A stretch of DNA of 64,000 bases from Methanocella_A sp964548585 (lineage in GTDB: Archaea; Halobacteriota; Methanocellia; Methanocellales; Methanocellaceae). This document shows, one piece after another, positions 15,315-23,097 of this stretch. How positions within the stretch are numbered: the stretch's first letter is position 1; every line of letters starts with the position of its first letter. A program made the translations under genes and the position numbers. The notes under the pieces are model-generated. The model did no database searches and was not told where the DNA came from. It worked only from the letters and a program-made list of their open reading frames with translations. The stretch spans positions 1 through 64,000 of the forward strand of contig CAZJRS010000002.1 in the NCBI GenBank assembly GCA_964548585.1. Reading direction: 5' to 3'.

Positions 15315-18300
15315 ATGAATCGCTTACGTTTCCAACCGATCTTATCTGTACTAATTATAGCTGTTCTTCTCTCGTCTCTCTTGGTACCTGTGGTGGAAGC
15401 CTCGGTAGTCTACGGGCCCGCTCAGTTCGAAGGAGACTGGTACAAAAAAGCTGTTGCCAATAAAAATGGTAAAGGTAACGGATTCGGTAATTACCCGGAT
15501 ATCCTTAATGGAAGTCCGGTGAACGGTTGTAATCCCTCTCCTGTAAATTACGGGAGTATCAATCCCGGACTAGCATTCACCACCACCTTGTATGCTGATG
15601 ATCGGCAGAACGGTGGGTTCCCGAAATCGGGGGGCAGCATCTGGACTGACGACACCGAAGCTCTGGCTGATTACCGGCAGCTGATGGACAACTACTGTCC
15701 TGAGGTGAAAGGGGGCCAGAAGCAGGACAAAGGCCTGCAGTACGGGAAGCAGGGTACGCAATCCCAGTCCGAGTCTGACCTGATCTTCAAATACCTGGAC
15801 AAGTACGTCCAGAGACAGAACTTCACCATCGACGTTCCACATGGTAATTACACGTTGTATCTCAGGAACGGTGACGGTACTGGCAAGCAGGTCACGAACG
15901 GGACTATCTTCTTCGTCCGGTTGAACGACAAGGATGTTTTCACCCCGTGCGACATCTCTTCGAAGAACAAGGTGTTGAGCGAAAAAGCAACCGTCGGCCG
16001 GAATAACACTCTCCAGGTATTCGCGATCGGCGCCCCGGCCAGCTACCTCACCCTGTGGCTGGAAGACGAAGCGCCGGATATCGTGATCACCTCTCCCTGG
16101 GATGATACGGTTTCGAACGGATCTATCCGCCTGAAGGGATACGTGACCGATAAGAGCATCACCACGGTCACTCTCCGGCTGAGCAACAACACTACTATTG
16201 GATCGGTACCGGTAACTAACGGTAACTTTACCACCGATTTCCTGATGACCGGCCCGGTCAAGATCAACCTGAGCGGGGTCGACTCCACCCGGACGTTCAG
16301 GTCAGTAACTCTCTGCCTGGACGGTGACCTGATCACGGAAAAGATGGAGAGGCAGTACGGTTTCGATCCGCTCAACTCCGACTCCGACTCTAAGTTGACC
16401 CAGGTGAACGAAGCCAGTAATGGGATCAGCGACGGCTCTGAGATGTTCGGAGGCCAGCTTCCAGCCTTTGTAAAAGCCCGCACCGGCGCCGATCCGTTGA
16501 AGAATGATACGGATGCGGACGGTCTAACCGACTACTTCGAAGTGACGAAACTAGGCTGGCTGACCAGCCTCAGGTCCACAGACTCAGACGGGGACGGCAT
16601 GTCCGATGCCCAGGAAGACCCTGATCTGGATAGCTTGAGCAACCTGCAGGAGCAAACGTACGATACCAATCCTTACAATAACGATACAGATGGGGATTCG
16701 CTATCTGACAACTACGAGGTTAACGTCTCTCGCACAAACCCACTGGCAGCAGATACCGACGGCGACGGGCTGACAGATGACAGCGATTTGAAGCTCGGGA
16801 CCGATCCGAACAACCCCGATACCGACGGCGACGGTATCCTGGACGGCGACGAAACCTACACGACTGCCTCTGCGAATGGCACTCTCGGGGTCACAGTAGC
16901 TGTCAAAGGTAAAGGAGACCTGGCGAAGGATCTGTTCATCAGTAACGAAACGTCCGTGCCGCTAAACAGCATACCGGCACTTGTAAGCCCGGTTGTCGAT
17001 CTTGACTTAAACCGGTCGTTCGAGAGCGCCGACCTCACTATCTCGTACGATCCAGCGAGGGTCACCGACTCGGGCAACCTGTCGATATTTTACTACAACG
17101 AGAGCGCCGGCACGTTCCAGCCCTTGCCCTCGACCATAGACTCGGTTAATCACACTATATCGGCGACAACCGGCCACTTTTCGACCTACGTCATCTTCCA
17201 CATACCCACCTGGGACGCGCTTTTCAAAGCCAAGATGACCACCGGGCGTGGCACTAGCGACCTGATGTTCGTGGACATGGTGTTCACCATCGACAGCTCG
17301 GGCAGCATGAGCTGGAATGATCCGGCGGGATACCGGAAGATAGCAGCCAAGAACTTCGTGGGAGCGCTGATACCCGGCGATCGGGCTGGAGTCGTGGACT
17401 TCGATTCCTATGCCAGCGTCACCAGGCCGCTGACAGGCGACTTCAACGCAGTCAACATGTCCATAGACAGCCTGAACGCAGACGGAGGCACGGATATCGG
17501 CGCCGGCGTCAGCGCCGCCAACAACCAACTGATCACTTCGGGCAACCGCAGCCACGCCTGGATGATGATCCTGCTCACAGACGGGCAGGGCAGCTATAAC
17601 GACTACTATACCCAGCAGGCAAAGGCCAATAACATCACCATCTACACTGTCGGGCTCAGCAACAGCGTCGACAGCGCCTTGTTAACCCGGATCGCAACCG
17701 GAACGGGCGGACAGTACTTTCAGGTGACTTCCGCGGACCAGCTGCCGCAGGTCTTCCGCAACATCTCAGAAGAAATAGAGCCCGCCGACACAGACGGCGA
17801 CGGCCTGACGGACACGCTGGAAACCACCGGTTTCAGGGACGGCCGGGGCAAATGGTACAGGACAGACCCGAACAACCGGGATACCGACAGCGATGGGTTA
17901 GAAGACAGAGTGGAAGCCGGCCTGCTTTCGACCAACACGAGGGGCGAGCAATACTACAACGCCTACAGCGACCCCACGCTCCATGATACCGACGGCGACA
18001 GCCTGTCTGACTTCGATGAGTACTACGAGGATACGGACGCCCTGATCCCCGACTGTGACCACGACGGGCTCAATGATGGCCTGGAATTCGAGTTAGGCAC
18101 AGACTCGTGGAGCCGGGATACTGACGGGGACGGGTACGATGACTGCAGTGAGCATTACGACTGGCTATACGATCCCCTTGTTCCCGAGCAGCACTTTAAC
18201 TACCTGGAAATAGCTGCAGAAGTCGTTCTGGGCGCCTTGCTGGGCGACTGGGGCACATACGGGGGAGGCCACGGCAACGTCTGGTACCTCGCCGGCCAGC

Positions 18301-19040
18301 TCCTCAGCGGATTCATCGCCATCGGAGACATTCGAGATATATGCGCCTCGATCATCAACCTCGACGGAGTCAACATCATCATTAACGCCATCGCCCTGAT
18401 ACCCGGATACGGCGATGCTGCAAAAGTCATATCGTCGATCGGCCAGTTCCTCCTCAAGAATCCCAAACAAGTGTTCGGGGTAGCGATCTTTGCTGTTAAA
18501 AACCTGCCCTATAAGGATACTAAAACCTTGCTTTCGATCGTAGATACATCGTATGGCAAGGGCATAGTTAAGAGATTGTCCAATGGCATGTCGGATGAGG
18601 ATATCTTAAAATGCAGCGATAAGAGTATAGATCTGAACGATGTATTGAGGGTTAAAGAAAGTAATACCAAGTATACTGGCTGGGGCGTAGGCAATCAAGG
18701 GAACATCCAGGCCAATATCGAAAGACACTATAATGACCACGTCGAGTTTGATCCGACCTGGAATATCCGATCCATAGATGAGTACACCGAAAAAGCTTGT
18801 AATTTGCTATCCAGAAGAGACAGTTATGTAAATGTGTATTACCAGAGAGGAAATGGAAATATCGCCATATACGACAGAGTCAACAAAGAATTTGCAGTAG
18901 GCGATAAAAATGGGAATATCCTGACATACTACCGCCCACAAAATGGTGATTTCGAAAAAGCGGATAATTACATTAGTGACAGAGAGAAAGCGTTCCAATT
19001 AGTACTGGTGCAAGGGGAGAAGTATTATGCTCGATCCTAA
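15315..19040 (+). CDS. secreted multidomain polymorphic-toxin-like protein
   Basis: 1241 residues from ATG 15315 (GGTGGT upstream; a TTG frame from 15267 would spoil the signal peptide). Order: signal peptide ending VVEA; beta-rich N-domain; DxDxDG Ca-binding repeats (about 395-515); vWA domain with MIDAS DSSGSMS (about 650-815); more DxDxDG repeats (824-942); hydrophobic glycine-rich segment GQLLSGFIAIGDIRD to PGYGDAAK (960-1055); then an AT-richer C-terminal domain with HYNDHVEF, IAIYDRVNKEFAVGD and NILTYYRP. This last pattern resembles BECR-fold RNase toxins (colicin D/EndoU-like). The next gene overlaps it by 14 nt, as immunity genes do. Toxicity is inferred. Confidence 0.8.
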   Translation: MNRLRFQPILSVLIIAVLLSSLLVPVVEASVVYGPAQFEGDWYKKAVANKNGKGNGFGNYPDILNGSPVNGCNPSPVNYGSINPGLAFTTTLYADDRQNGGFPKSGGSIWTDDTEALADYRQLMDNYCPEVKGGQKQDKGLQYGKQGTQSQSESDLIFKYLDKYVQRQNFTIDVPHGNYTLYLRNGDGTGKQVTNGTIFFVRLNDKDVFTPCDISSKNKVLSEKATVGRNNTLQVFAIGAPASYLTLWLEDEAPDIVITSPWDDTVSNGSIRLKGYVTDKSITTVTLRLSNNTTIGSVPVTNGNFTTDFLMTGPVKINLSGVDSTRTFRSVTLCLDGDLITEKMERQYGFDPLNSDSDSKLTQVNEASNGISDGSEMFGGQLPAFVKARTGADPLKNDTDADGLTDYFEVTKLGWLTSLRSTDSDGDGMSDAQEDPDLDSLSNLQEQTYDTNPYNNDTDGDSLSDNYEVNVSRTNPLAADTDGDGLTDDSDLKLGTDPNNPDTDGDGILDGDETYTTASANGTLGVTVAVKGKGDLAKDLFISNETSVPLNSIPALVSPVVDLDLNRSFESADLTISYDPARVTDSGNLSIFYYNESAGTFQPLPSTIDSVNHTISATTGHFSTYVIFHIPTWDALFKAKMTTGRGTSDLMFVDMVFTIDSSGSMSWNDPAGYRKIAAKNFVGALIPGDRAGVVDFDSYASVTRPLTGDFNAVNMSIDSLNADGGTDIGAGVSAANNQLITSGNRSHAWMMILLTDGQGSYNDYYTQQAKANNITIYTVGLSNSVDSALLTRIATGTGGQYFQVTSADQLPQVFRNISEEIEPADTDGDGLTDTLETTGFRDGRGKWYRTDPNNRDTDSDGLEDRVEAGLLSTNTRGEQYYNAYSDPTLHDTDGDSLSDFDEYYEDTDALIPDCDHDGLNDGLEFELGTDSWSRDTDGDGYDDCSEHYDWLYDPLVPEQHFNYLEIAAEVVLGALLGDWGTYGGGHGNVWYLAGQLLSGFIAIGDIRDICASIINLDGVNIIINAIALIPGYGDAAKVISSIGQFLLKNPKQVFGVAIFAVKNLPYKDTKTLLSIVDTSYGKGIVKRLSNGMSDEDILKCSDKSIDLNDVLRVKESNTKYTGWGVGNQGNIQANIERHYNDHVEFDPTWNIRSIDEYTEKACNLLSRRDSYVNVYYQRGNGNIAIYDRVNKEFAVGDKNGNILTYYRPQNGDFEKADNYISDREKAFQLVLVQGEKYYARS

Positions 19041-19638
19041 TACGGAGTTTGACTTAATCGACCAGTTAAAACATTATATCCGGTATTGTAATGATTCGAT
19101 AGACCACCTGAAATATGAATACGAAGAGGTAAAACTGGACGGGAGATATAATGTCTTAACCCCCTATAAATATCAATACCGGATATCTTTTATTTTGAGC
19201 TATCTTAAAAAAGAGGGCGTTGATGTCTTAGAATATGAAGCCGAGTATGCATTGATAAGTGGTTCTTTGCGGCAGATCGAGTCCGAGAGGGGTGGCGATC
19301 TGGTTGATAAGCTGGTTACCGATTTGAAGTACTGGTCTGAGTCGAACTTCAGGACGGTGTGTTATTTAGCTCATGTGGAACCCGGCGATCTTTTTCTTTA
19401 CGAGCGTATGGATGAACGGGACGATATAGAGATGCTCTTGATGAAACTGGACGGCCATCCCGACATACATTGTATTAAGGAGGGGGTCAGGCAGCTGGAT
19501 AAAGCGCTGAAGTGCATCTACCGGGACCAACTTGAATTGTTGCTTAAAGAGTTCCCTGATCTTGACGAACCTTATTATCCCGATAATTTTTGGTGGAGAC
19601 ACCCACTAAAATTAAAAGGACCGATGAGACGGGAATGA
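19027..19638 (+). CDS. putative immunity protein for the upstream toxin-like protein
   Basis: 203 residues, no signal peptide, no membrane segment, acidic and helical, with a low-GC composition like the adjoining toxin C-terminus and unlike the regional genes. Its ATG lies 14 nt inside the toxin-like gene, so translation is coupled. No family is recognised. By position, size and acidity it fits a cytosolic inhibitor of the C-terminal domain; that is inference from the architecture of polymorphic toxin loci, not from homology. Confidence 0.6.
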   Translation: MLDPNTEFDLIDQLKHYIRYCNDSIDHLKYEYEEVKLDGRYNVLTPYKYQYRISFILSYLKKEGVDVLEYEAEYALISGSLRQIESERGGDLVDKLVTDLKYWSESNFRTVCYLAHVEPGDLFLYERMDERDDIEMLLMKLDGHPDIHCIKEGVRQLDKALKCIYRDQLELLLKEFPDLDEPYYPDNFWWRHPLKLKGPMRRE

Positions 19639-19806
19639 CAAACTAAAAAAATGATATTGCACATCGTAGGGTTGCAGAAGTAATTCACACCATATAATTA
19701 TCCGGGATCATGGATTGGGGCGACCGGTTAAACTACCCGGGATCGCGTGGAATTAGCGGAAGGCACACCAATAATGCGACATGAGCTCCAATTTTATGGG
19801 CCATGA

Positions 19807-19934
19807 CAACGTCTGGTACCTCGCCGGCCAGCTCCTCAGCGGATTCATCGCCATCGGAGACATCCGGGACATATGCGCCTCGATCATCAACCTCGACGGC
19901 GTCAACATCATCATTAACGCCATCGCCCTGATAC
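19807..19934 (+). repeat. duplicated pre-toxin segment
   Basis: 128 bp matching 18275-18402 inside the toxin-like gene with about four mismatches. It encodes the hydrophobic WYLAGQLLSGFIAIGDIRD stretch that immediately precedes the variable C-terminus. Such a stretch is where cassette exchange takes place in polymorphic toxins. The copy has no signal peptide or toxin domain. Confidence 0.85.
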
Positions 19935-20218
19935 TGAAGAAGCTCGATGAGATACGACTAATTCACAACGAGAAGTATCGGGGTATAACACTTACCACCG
20001 AAGGCGAGGAGATCGCCCGGGTCATCAAGGACCGGCACGATACGCTCGTCAGGCTGCTGTCCATCGCCGGCATGCCCGCCGATATCGCGCCGATAAGGGC
20101 GCGTGCATCATCGAGCACACCACCTGAGCCCTAAGTCGCTAGAGCAGCTAACAAAGCTGGTAGCAGCGCTTGAGGGTGACAAAGCCCACTGGATTCAGGG
20201 CTTTTCCATAAAAATCTA
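19935..20218 (+). pseudogene. decayed copy of the DtxR/MntR-family gene 3' half
   Basis: Matches 14378-14658 (repressor residues 43 to the end). It is fused without a break to the duplicated pre-toxin segment, so a 117-codon hybrid frame runs from 19781. Frameshifts after the IAGMPADIA stretch destroy the metal-binding part, while the following DNA still aligns to the repressor's end. The helix-turn-helix is absent. This is a rearrangement product, not a functional regulator. Confidence 0.8.
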
Positions 20219-20235
20219 GATCAGGCGCATCACGG

Positions 20236-20250
20236 CCTAACTTTTATAGG
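20236..20250. promoter_or_regulatory. operator before cysteine-rich miniprotein 2
   Basis: CCTAACTTTTATAGG, same class as the site at 14675. It arrived as part of the duplicated block and is intact; spacing to CGTTAT is one base shorter than in the other copies. Confidence 0.6.
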
Positions 20251-20320
20251 GACCTTCCCGGACTCCGAATATCACTTGGGAAGTCGTTATGACTACCTAC
20301 CTGCATTTTCGTGTTTGTAA

Positions 20321-20344
20321 GGTGCGGCATCTCAACGTCGCATC
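20321..20344 (+). ncRNA. conserved leader hairpin, copy B
   Basis: GGTGCGGC pairs with GTCGCATC: eight pairs including two G-U. Relative to copy A, the first pair changed from A-T to G-C. It directly precedes the GAGG ribosome site of the second miniprotein. Confidence 0.55.
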
Positions 20345-20355
20345 GAGGTAATAAC

Positions 20356-20484
20356 ATGGGATGCAACTGCAATGGAAACTGTAAAGACTTTGTAAAGCCA
20401 GGGTGCCTGCGTGCACTTCGAGAAAACCTAAACCGGGCCCGGACGGAGCAGGTCGAAGAGCCTGCTGTCGACGGGCACGAATAG
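20356..20484 (+). CDS. 42-aa cysteine-rich miniprotein 2
   Basis: Same length as the copy at 14796, with the start MGCNCNGNCKDFVKPGCL and an acidic end. Four of the five cysteines are kept; the fifth (residue 19) is Arg. GAGG precedes the ATG. Substitutions are spread over the tail while the cysteine-rich head is nearly unchanged, which suggests the head is under constraint and the gene is still functional or recently so. Confidence 0.65.
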   Translation: MGCNCNGNCKDFVKPGCLRALRENLNRARTEQVEEPAVDGHE

Positions 20485-20510
20485 ATCGGACAGTACCGAC
20501 AACAGAACAA

Positions 20511-20601
20511 ACTCCGGTTCAGGTAAAAACCGCCTTAGCATTCCTGTCATGCCGGCGCATTTCGGAAGGATCCTCCGGTCCTCCGGCGCCGGCTTCGACA
20601 G
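20511..20601 (+). ncRNA. structured RNA element, copy B
   Basis: Same fold as 14951-15042: CGGTT/AACCG stem, CTGTC (20544-20548) with GACAG (20597-20601), GCCGGCGC (20551-20558) with GCGCCGGC (20586-20593) now fully Watson-Crick, and an apical GGATC/GGTCC. It ends 40 bp before the histidine kinase start, so it could also serve as that gene's 5' leader. Confidence 0.55.
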
Positions 20602-20641
20602 TAGGCTGGAAGAGTCTGCCTCCCGGAAGGAAGTCACTTTT

Positions 20642-21739
20642 ATGGAAACAACTCGCATGAATCCAGCCAAAGGCCTCTATCTGCTACACCCCTCGCCATG
20701 TAATAGCTGCAACTCTACATTGCTTTCCTGCATGGCCAAGAAGATGCTCGCCGCAGTCGAGCAAAGCCCGAGCATCGTCATCATCTCCGACGTGTCCGGA
20801 AAGATCGAGTACGTGAACCCGAAGTACGAGAAGGTCTCCGGCTACTCTTATCAGGAGATCTCCGGAAAGTTCCTGCACCAGATGACCGGCGACCCCACGA
20901 GGCAAGACCAGATCGACCTGATGATCGCTTCGCTAAAGTCCGGAGCCGAATGGCAGGGAGAATTCCGGTGTAAAAAGAAAACAGGGGAGCATTACTGGGT
21001 ATCCACACATATATCCCCGTTGCGCGACGAAGCCGGCATCATCACTCACTTCATCGATGTGGAGGAAGACATCACCCAGCACAAGCTGGCGGACGACCGG
21101 CTCATCGCCTCTCTCAAAGAGAAGGAAATGCTCCTGAAAGAGGTTCACCACCGGGTGAAAAACAACTTACAGATCATCTGCAGCCTGCTGAACCTGCAGT
21201 CGGGGTACATCACCGACCGTCATGACCTCGCGGTATTCCAGGAATGCCAGGACCGGGTCCGATCGATGGCATTGATCCACCAGCTGATGTACCAGTCCAG
21301 GGACCTCTCCCACATCGACCTGGAATACTACATCAGAAATCTAATGGACTACTTACTGGTATCCTATGCTGCCCGGCACAAGATCACAGCCAGCATTCGT
21401 GGTGAGACGAAGGTATATCTGGATGCCAATATGGCTGTCCCATGCGGTCTCATCCTCAACGAGCTCATTACCAACAGCATCAAATATGCGTTTCAAGGGC
21501 GGGAAAAGGGTAAAATTACCATCGTGATCGAAAAGAGCGGTGAAAACGTCACACTGTCAGTCGGTGACGATGGCATAGGCCTGCCATATGAATATGATCT
21601 CACAAGCGCCAAAACGCTCGGGTTGCAGCTCGTCTATGATCTTACAGAGCAGATCAACGGCAGTATCCAGGTTGACAGGTCCGAAGGGACCAGGTTCAGG
21701 ATCACTTTTTTTGAGAGTAGTCAGGTTAATAATAGGTAA
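20642..21739 (+). CDS. PAS-domain sensor histidine kinase (HisKA_2 type)
   Basis: 365 residues from ATG 20642; the longer frame from 20549 would run through the structured RNA. The N-terminus has a Cys-X2-Cys-X6-Cys cluster (CNSCNSTLLSC, residues 20-30), followed by one PAS domain with SDVSGKIEYVNPKYEKVSGY and its PAC motif, a HisKA_2 dimerisation domain with phospho-acceptor EVHHRVKNN, and a HATPase with LNELITNSIKYAF and DDGIGLP. It has no membrane segment, so it senses a cytosolic signal, perhaps redox or metal through the cysteines. No response regulator lies nearby. Confidence 0.88.
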   Translation: METTRMNPAKGLYLLHPSPCNSCNSTLLSCMAKKMLAAVEQSPSIVIISDVSGKIEYVNPKYEKVSGYSYQEISGKFLHQMTGDPTRQDQIDLMIASLKSGAEWQGEFRCKKKTGEHYWVSTHISPLRDEAGIITHFIDVEEDITQHKLADDRLIASLKEKEMLLKEVHHRVKNNLQIICSLLNLQSGYITDRHDLAVFQECQDRVRSMALIHQLMYQSRDLSHIDLEYYIRNLMDYLLVSYAARHKITASIRGETKVYLDANMAVPCGLILNELITNSIKYAFQGREKGKITIVIEKSGENVTLSVGDDGIGLPYEYDLTSAKTLGLQLVYDLTEQINGSIQVDRSEGTRFRITFFESSQVNNR

Positions 21740-21751
21740 TATCCGGCCAGG

Positions 21752-21766
21752 CCTAGAATTGTTAGG
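21752..21766. promoter_or_regulatory. operator of the ORF-less element C
   Basis: CCTAGAATTGTTAGG, 12 bp after the kinase stop. The 45-base spacing to CGTTATTAC is the same as before feoA and miniprotein 1. Confidence 0.6.
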
Positions 21767-21835
21767 GAGCCTTCTCACACCCCAAATATTCCTCGGGAAG
21801 ACGTTATTACGACCTACCTACCTTCTATGGCATGT

Positions 21836-21860
21836 AGTGCGACACCGCAACTGTCGCACT
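21836..21860 (+). ncRNA. conserved leader hairpin, copy C
   Basis: AGTGCGACA pairs with TGTCGCACT, nine perfect pairs around CCGCAAC. Pair 7 is A-T here against G-C in copy A and G-U in copy B. No miniprotein frame follows. Confidence 0.55.
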
Positions 21861-21878
21861 ATATATCAGCCTGTTCCT

Positions 21879-21964
21879 ACTCCGTTTCAGGCTGCAACCG
21901 CCTCATAATTCCTGTCACGCCGGCGCCCTATCACTAGTATTTCCTCCGGTGCCGGCTTCGACAG
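21879..21964 (+). ncRNA. structured RNA element, copy C
   Basis: CTGTC (21912-21916) with GACAG (21960-21964) and GCCGGCGC (21919-21926) with GTGCCGGC (21949-21956, one G-U on the opposite strand from copy A) are kept, while the apical loop is unrelated. With promoter, hairpin and 3' fold but no protein gene, this copy may be a free-standing RNA. The following 21965-22245 shows nothing further I can support. Confidence 0.5.
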
Positions 21965-22245
21965 AGGAATCTTAGCTCTCATTAAATCTTTCTTCTACTG
22001 TGCGATATGCTTGATCTTTATAGGCCGGGTAAGCCCGGGCCAAAGGCTCCGTATCCCTCAACTTCTATCCGTATTATACTCGGGCTATCTATTTATCAGG
22101 ACGCACGTATACTATCAACAAGGGCCAGGCATGCCTGTTGCGCTCTATCCCCGACCGGGTTTCTGTACTCCGAAGGGCATCAGCCCACAGGAGATGAAAA
22201 ACTATAAGTACACATAACCCATCAAATGTGCTGGATTATCGAGCC

Positions 22246-22254
22246 TTACATATA
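22246..22254 (+). promoter_or_regulatory. TATA box of the ribosomal/translation operon
   Basis: TTACATATA, 38 bp before the S19e ATG, with an AAGGAGG ribosome site at 22271-22277. Nine genes follow in one direction with short spacers. Confidence 0.6.
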
Positions 22255-22283
22255 GGCTACACTTTCCTACAAGGAGGAATCAG

Positions 22284-22724
22284 ATGGCAGTAGTTTATGA
22301 TGTGCCGGCCACTGCATTTATCAGCAAGACCGCACAGAAGCTTAAGGAGACCGGTAAAGTCACGCCACCCGCATGGGCAGCTGACGTTAAGACCGGCGTG
22401 CACAAACAGCTGCCGCCAGCCCAACCTGACTGGTTCTACACCAGGAGTGCCTCAGTACTGAGGAGGATCTATACAGATGGTCCCGTCGGTGTTCAGAGGC
22501 TCAGGTCGCTGTACGGTGGCAGGAAAAACCGTGGTGTCAAGCCTGACCGGCACGAGCGCGGTGGCGGCGCAATTATCCGCAACTCGCTGCAGCAGCTGGA
22601 GAAGGCAGGGTTCGTCAAGGCCGTAAAAGATGGCAGGGTAATCACCGCTGCAGGCATGTCGTTCCTGGACAAGATCGCCACGGAAATGGTCAACGAAAAG
22701 TCTCAGCAGAAGCCTGAGGCGTAA
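22284..22724 (+). CDS. rps19e: ribosomal protein S19e
   Basis: 146 residues with the family core DWFYTRSASVLRRIY, GVQRLRSLYGG and RNSLQQLEKAGFV. S19e belongs to the small-subunit head and is found in Archaea and eukaryotes. It opens the conserved archaeal cluster S19e, PDCD5-like, PP-loop, L39e, L31e, aIF6, LX, prefoldin, FtsY. Length is normal and the ribosome site strong. Confidence 0.95.
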   Translation: MAVVYDVPATAFISKTAQKLKETGKVTPPAWAADVKTGVHKQLPPAQPDWFYTRSASVLRRIYTDGPVGVQRLRSLYGGRKNRGVKPDRHERGGGAIIRNSLQQLEKAGFVKAVKDGRVITAAGMSFLDKIATEMVNEKSQQKPEA

Positions 22725-22767
22725 CTTTATACGTTAAAATGAAAAATATTAACCGGAGTGAAATGAT

Positions 22768-23097
22768 ATGAGCGGTGAAGAGCTGGATGAAATCCGCCGG
22801 CGCAAGCTGGAAGATATGCAGCGATCACAGCAGGATGACATTGCTAAGATGCAGCAGCGACAACAGGTCGAGCAGCAGAAGGCTATGATCCTGCGGCAGA
22901 TTCTCACCCCGGAAGCCCGCGAGCGGCTGAACACCATCCGGATGACAAGGCCAGACTTCGTTGAGAATGTCGAGGCACAACTCATTGGGCTGGCACAAGG
23001 CGGACGGCTCGCAAAACAGATCGATGACCAGCAACTGGTCAGGATTCTGGAACAGATTCAGCCTAAGAAGCGCGATATCAAGATCACGAGGAAATGA
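22768..23097 (+). CDS. PDCD5-like DNA-binding protein
   Basis: 109 residues: a long charged, glutamine-rich N-terminal helix, then ILTPEARERLNTIRMTRPD and the closing KKRDIKITRK, the hallmark of the archaeal PDCD5/TFAR19 family. The family binds nucleic acid in vitro and is linked to ribosomal genes by position; its true role is unclear. GGAGTGA precedes the ATG. The stop overlaps the next gene's ATG (ATGA). Confidence 0.93.
   Translation: MSGEELDEIRRRKLEDMQRSQQDDIAKMQQRQQVEQQKAMILRQILTPEARERLNTIRMTRPDFVENVEAQLIGLAQGGRLAKQIDDQQLVRILEQIQPKKRDIKITRK

Noticed and set aside
20549..20641. Upstream extension of the histidine kinase
   Set aside because: These codons coincide with structured RNA element B, which is conserved at loci without a kinase, so its coding potential is fortuitous.
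22007..22217. Two overlapping frames of 66-68 codons before S19e
   Set aside because: Proline-rich composition, no ribosome site, and mutual overlap; they look like chance frames in the promoter region.
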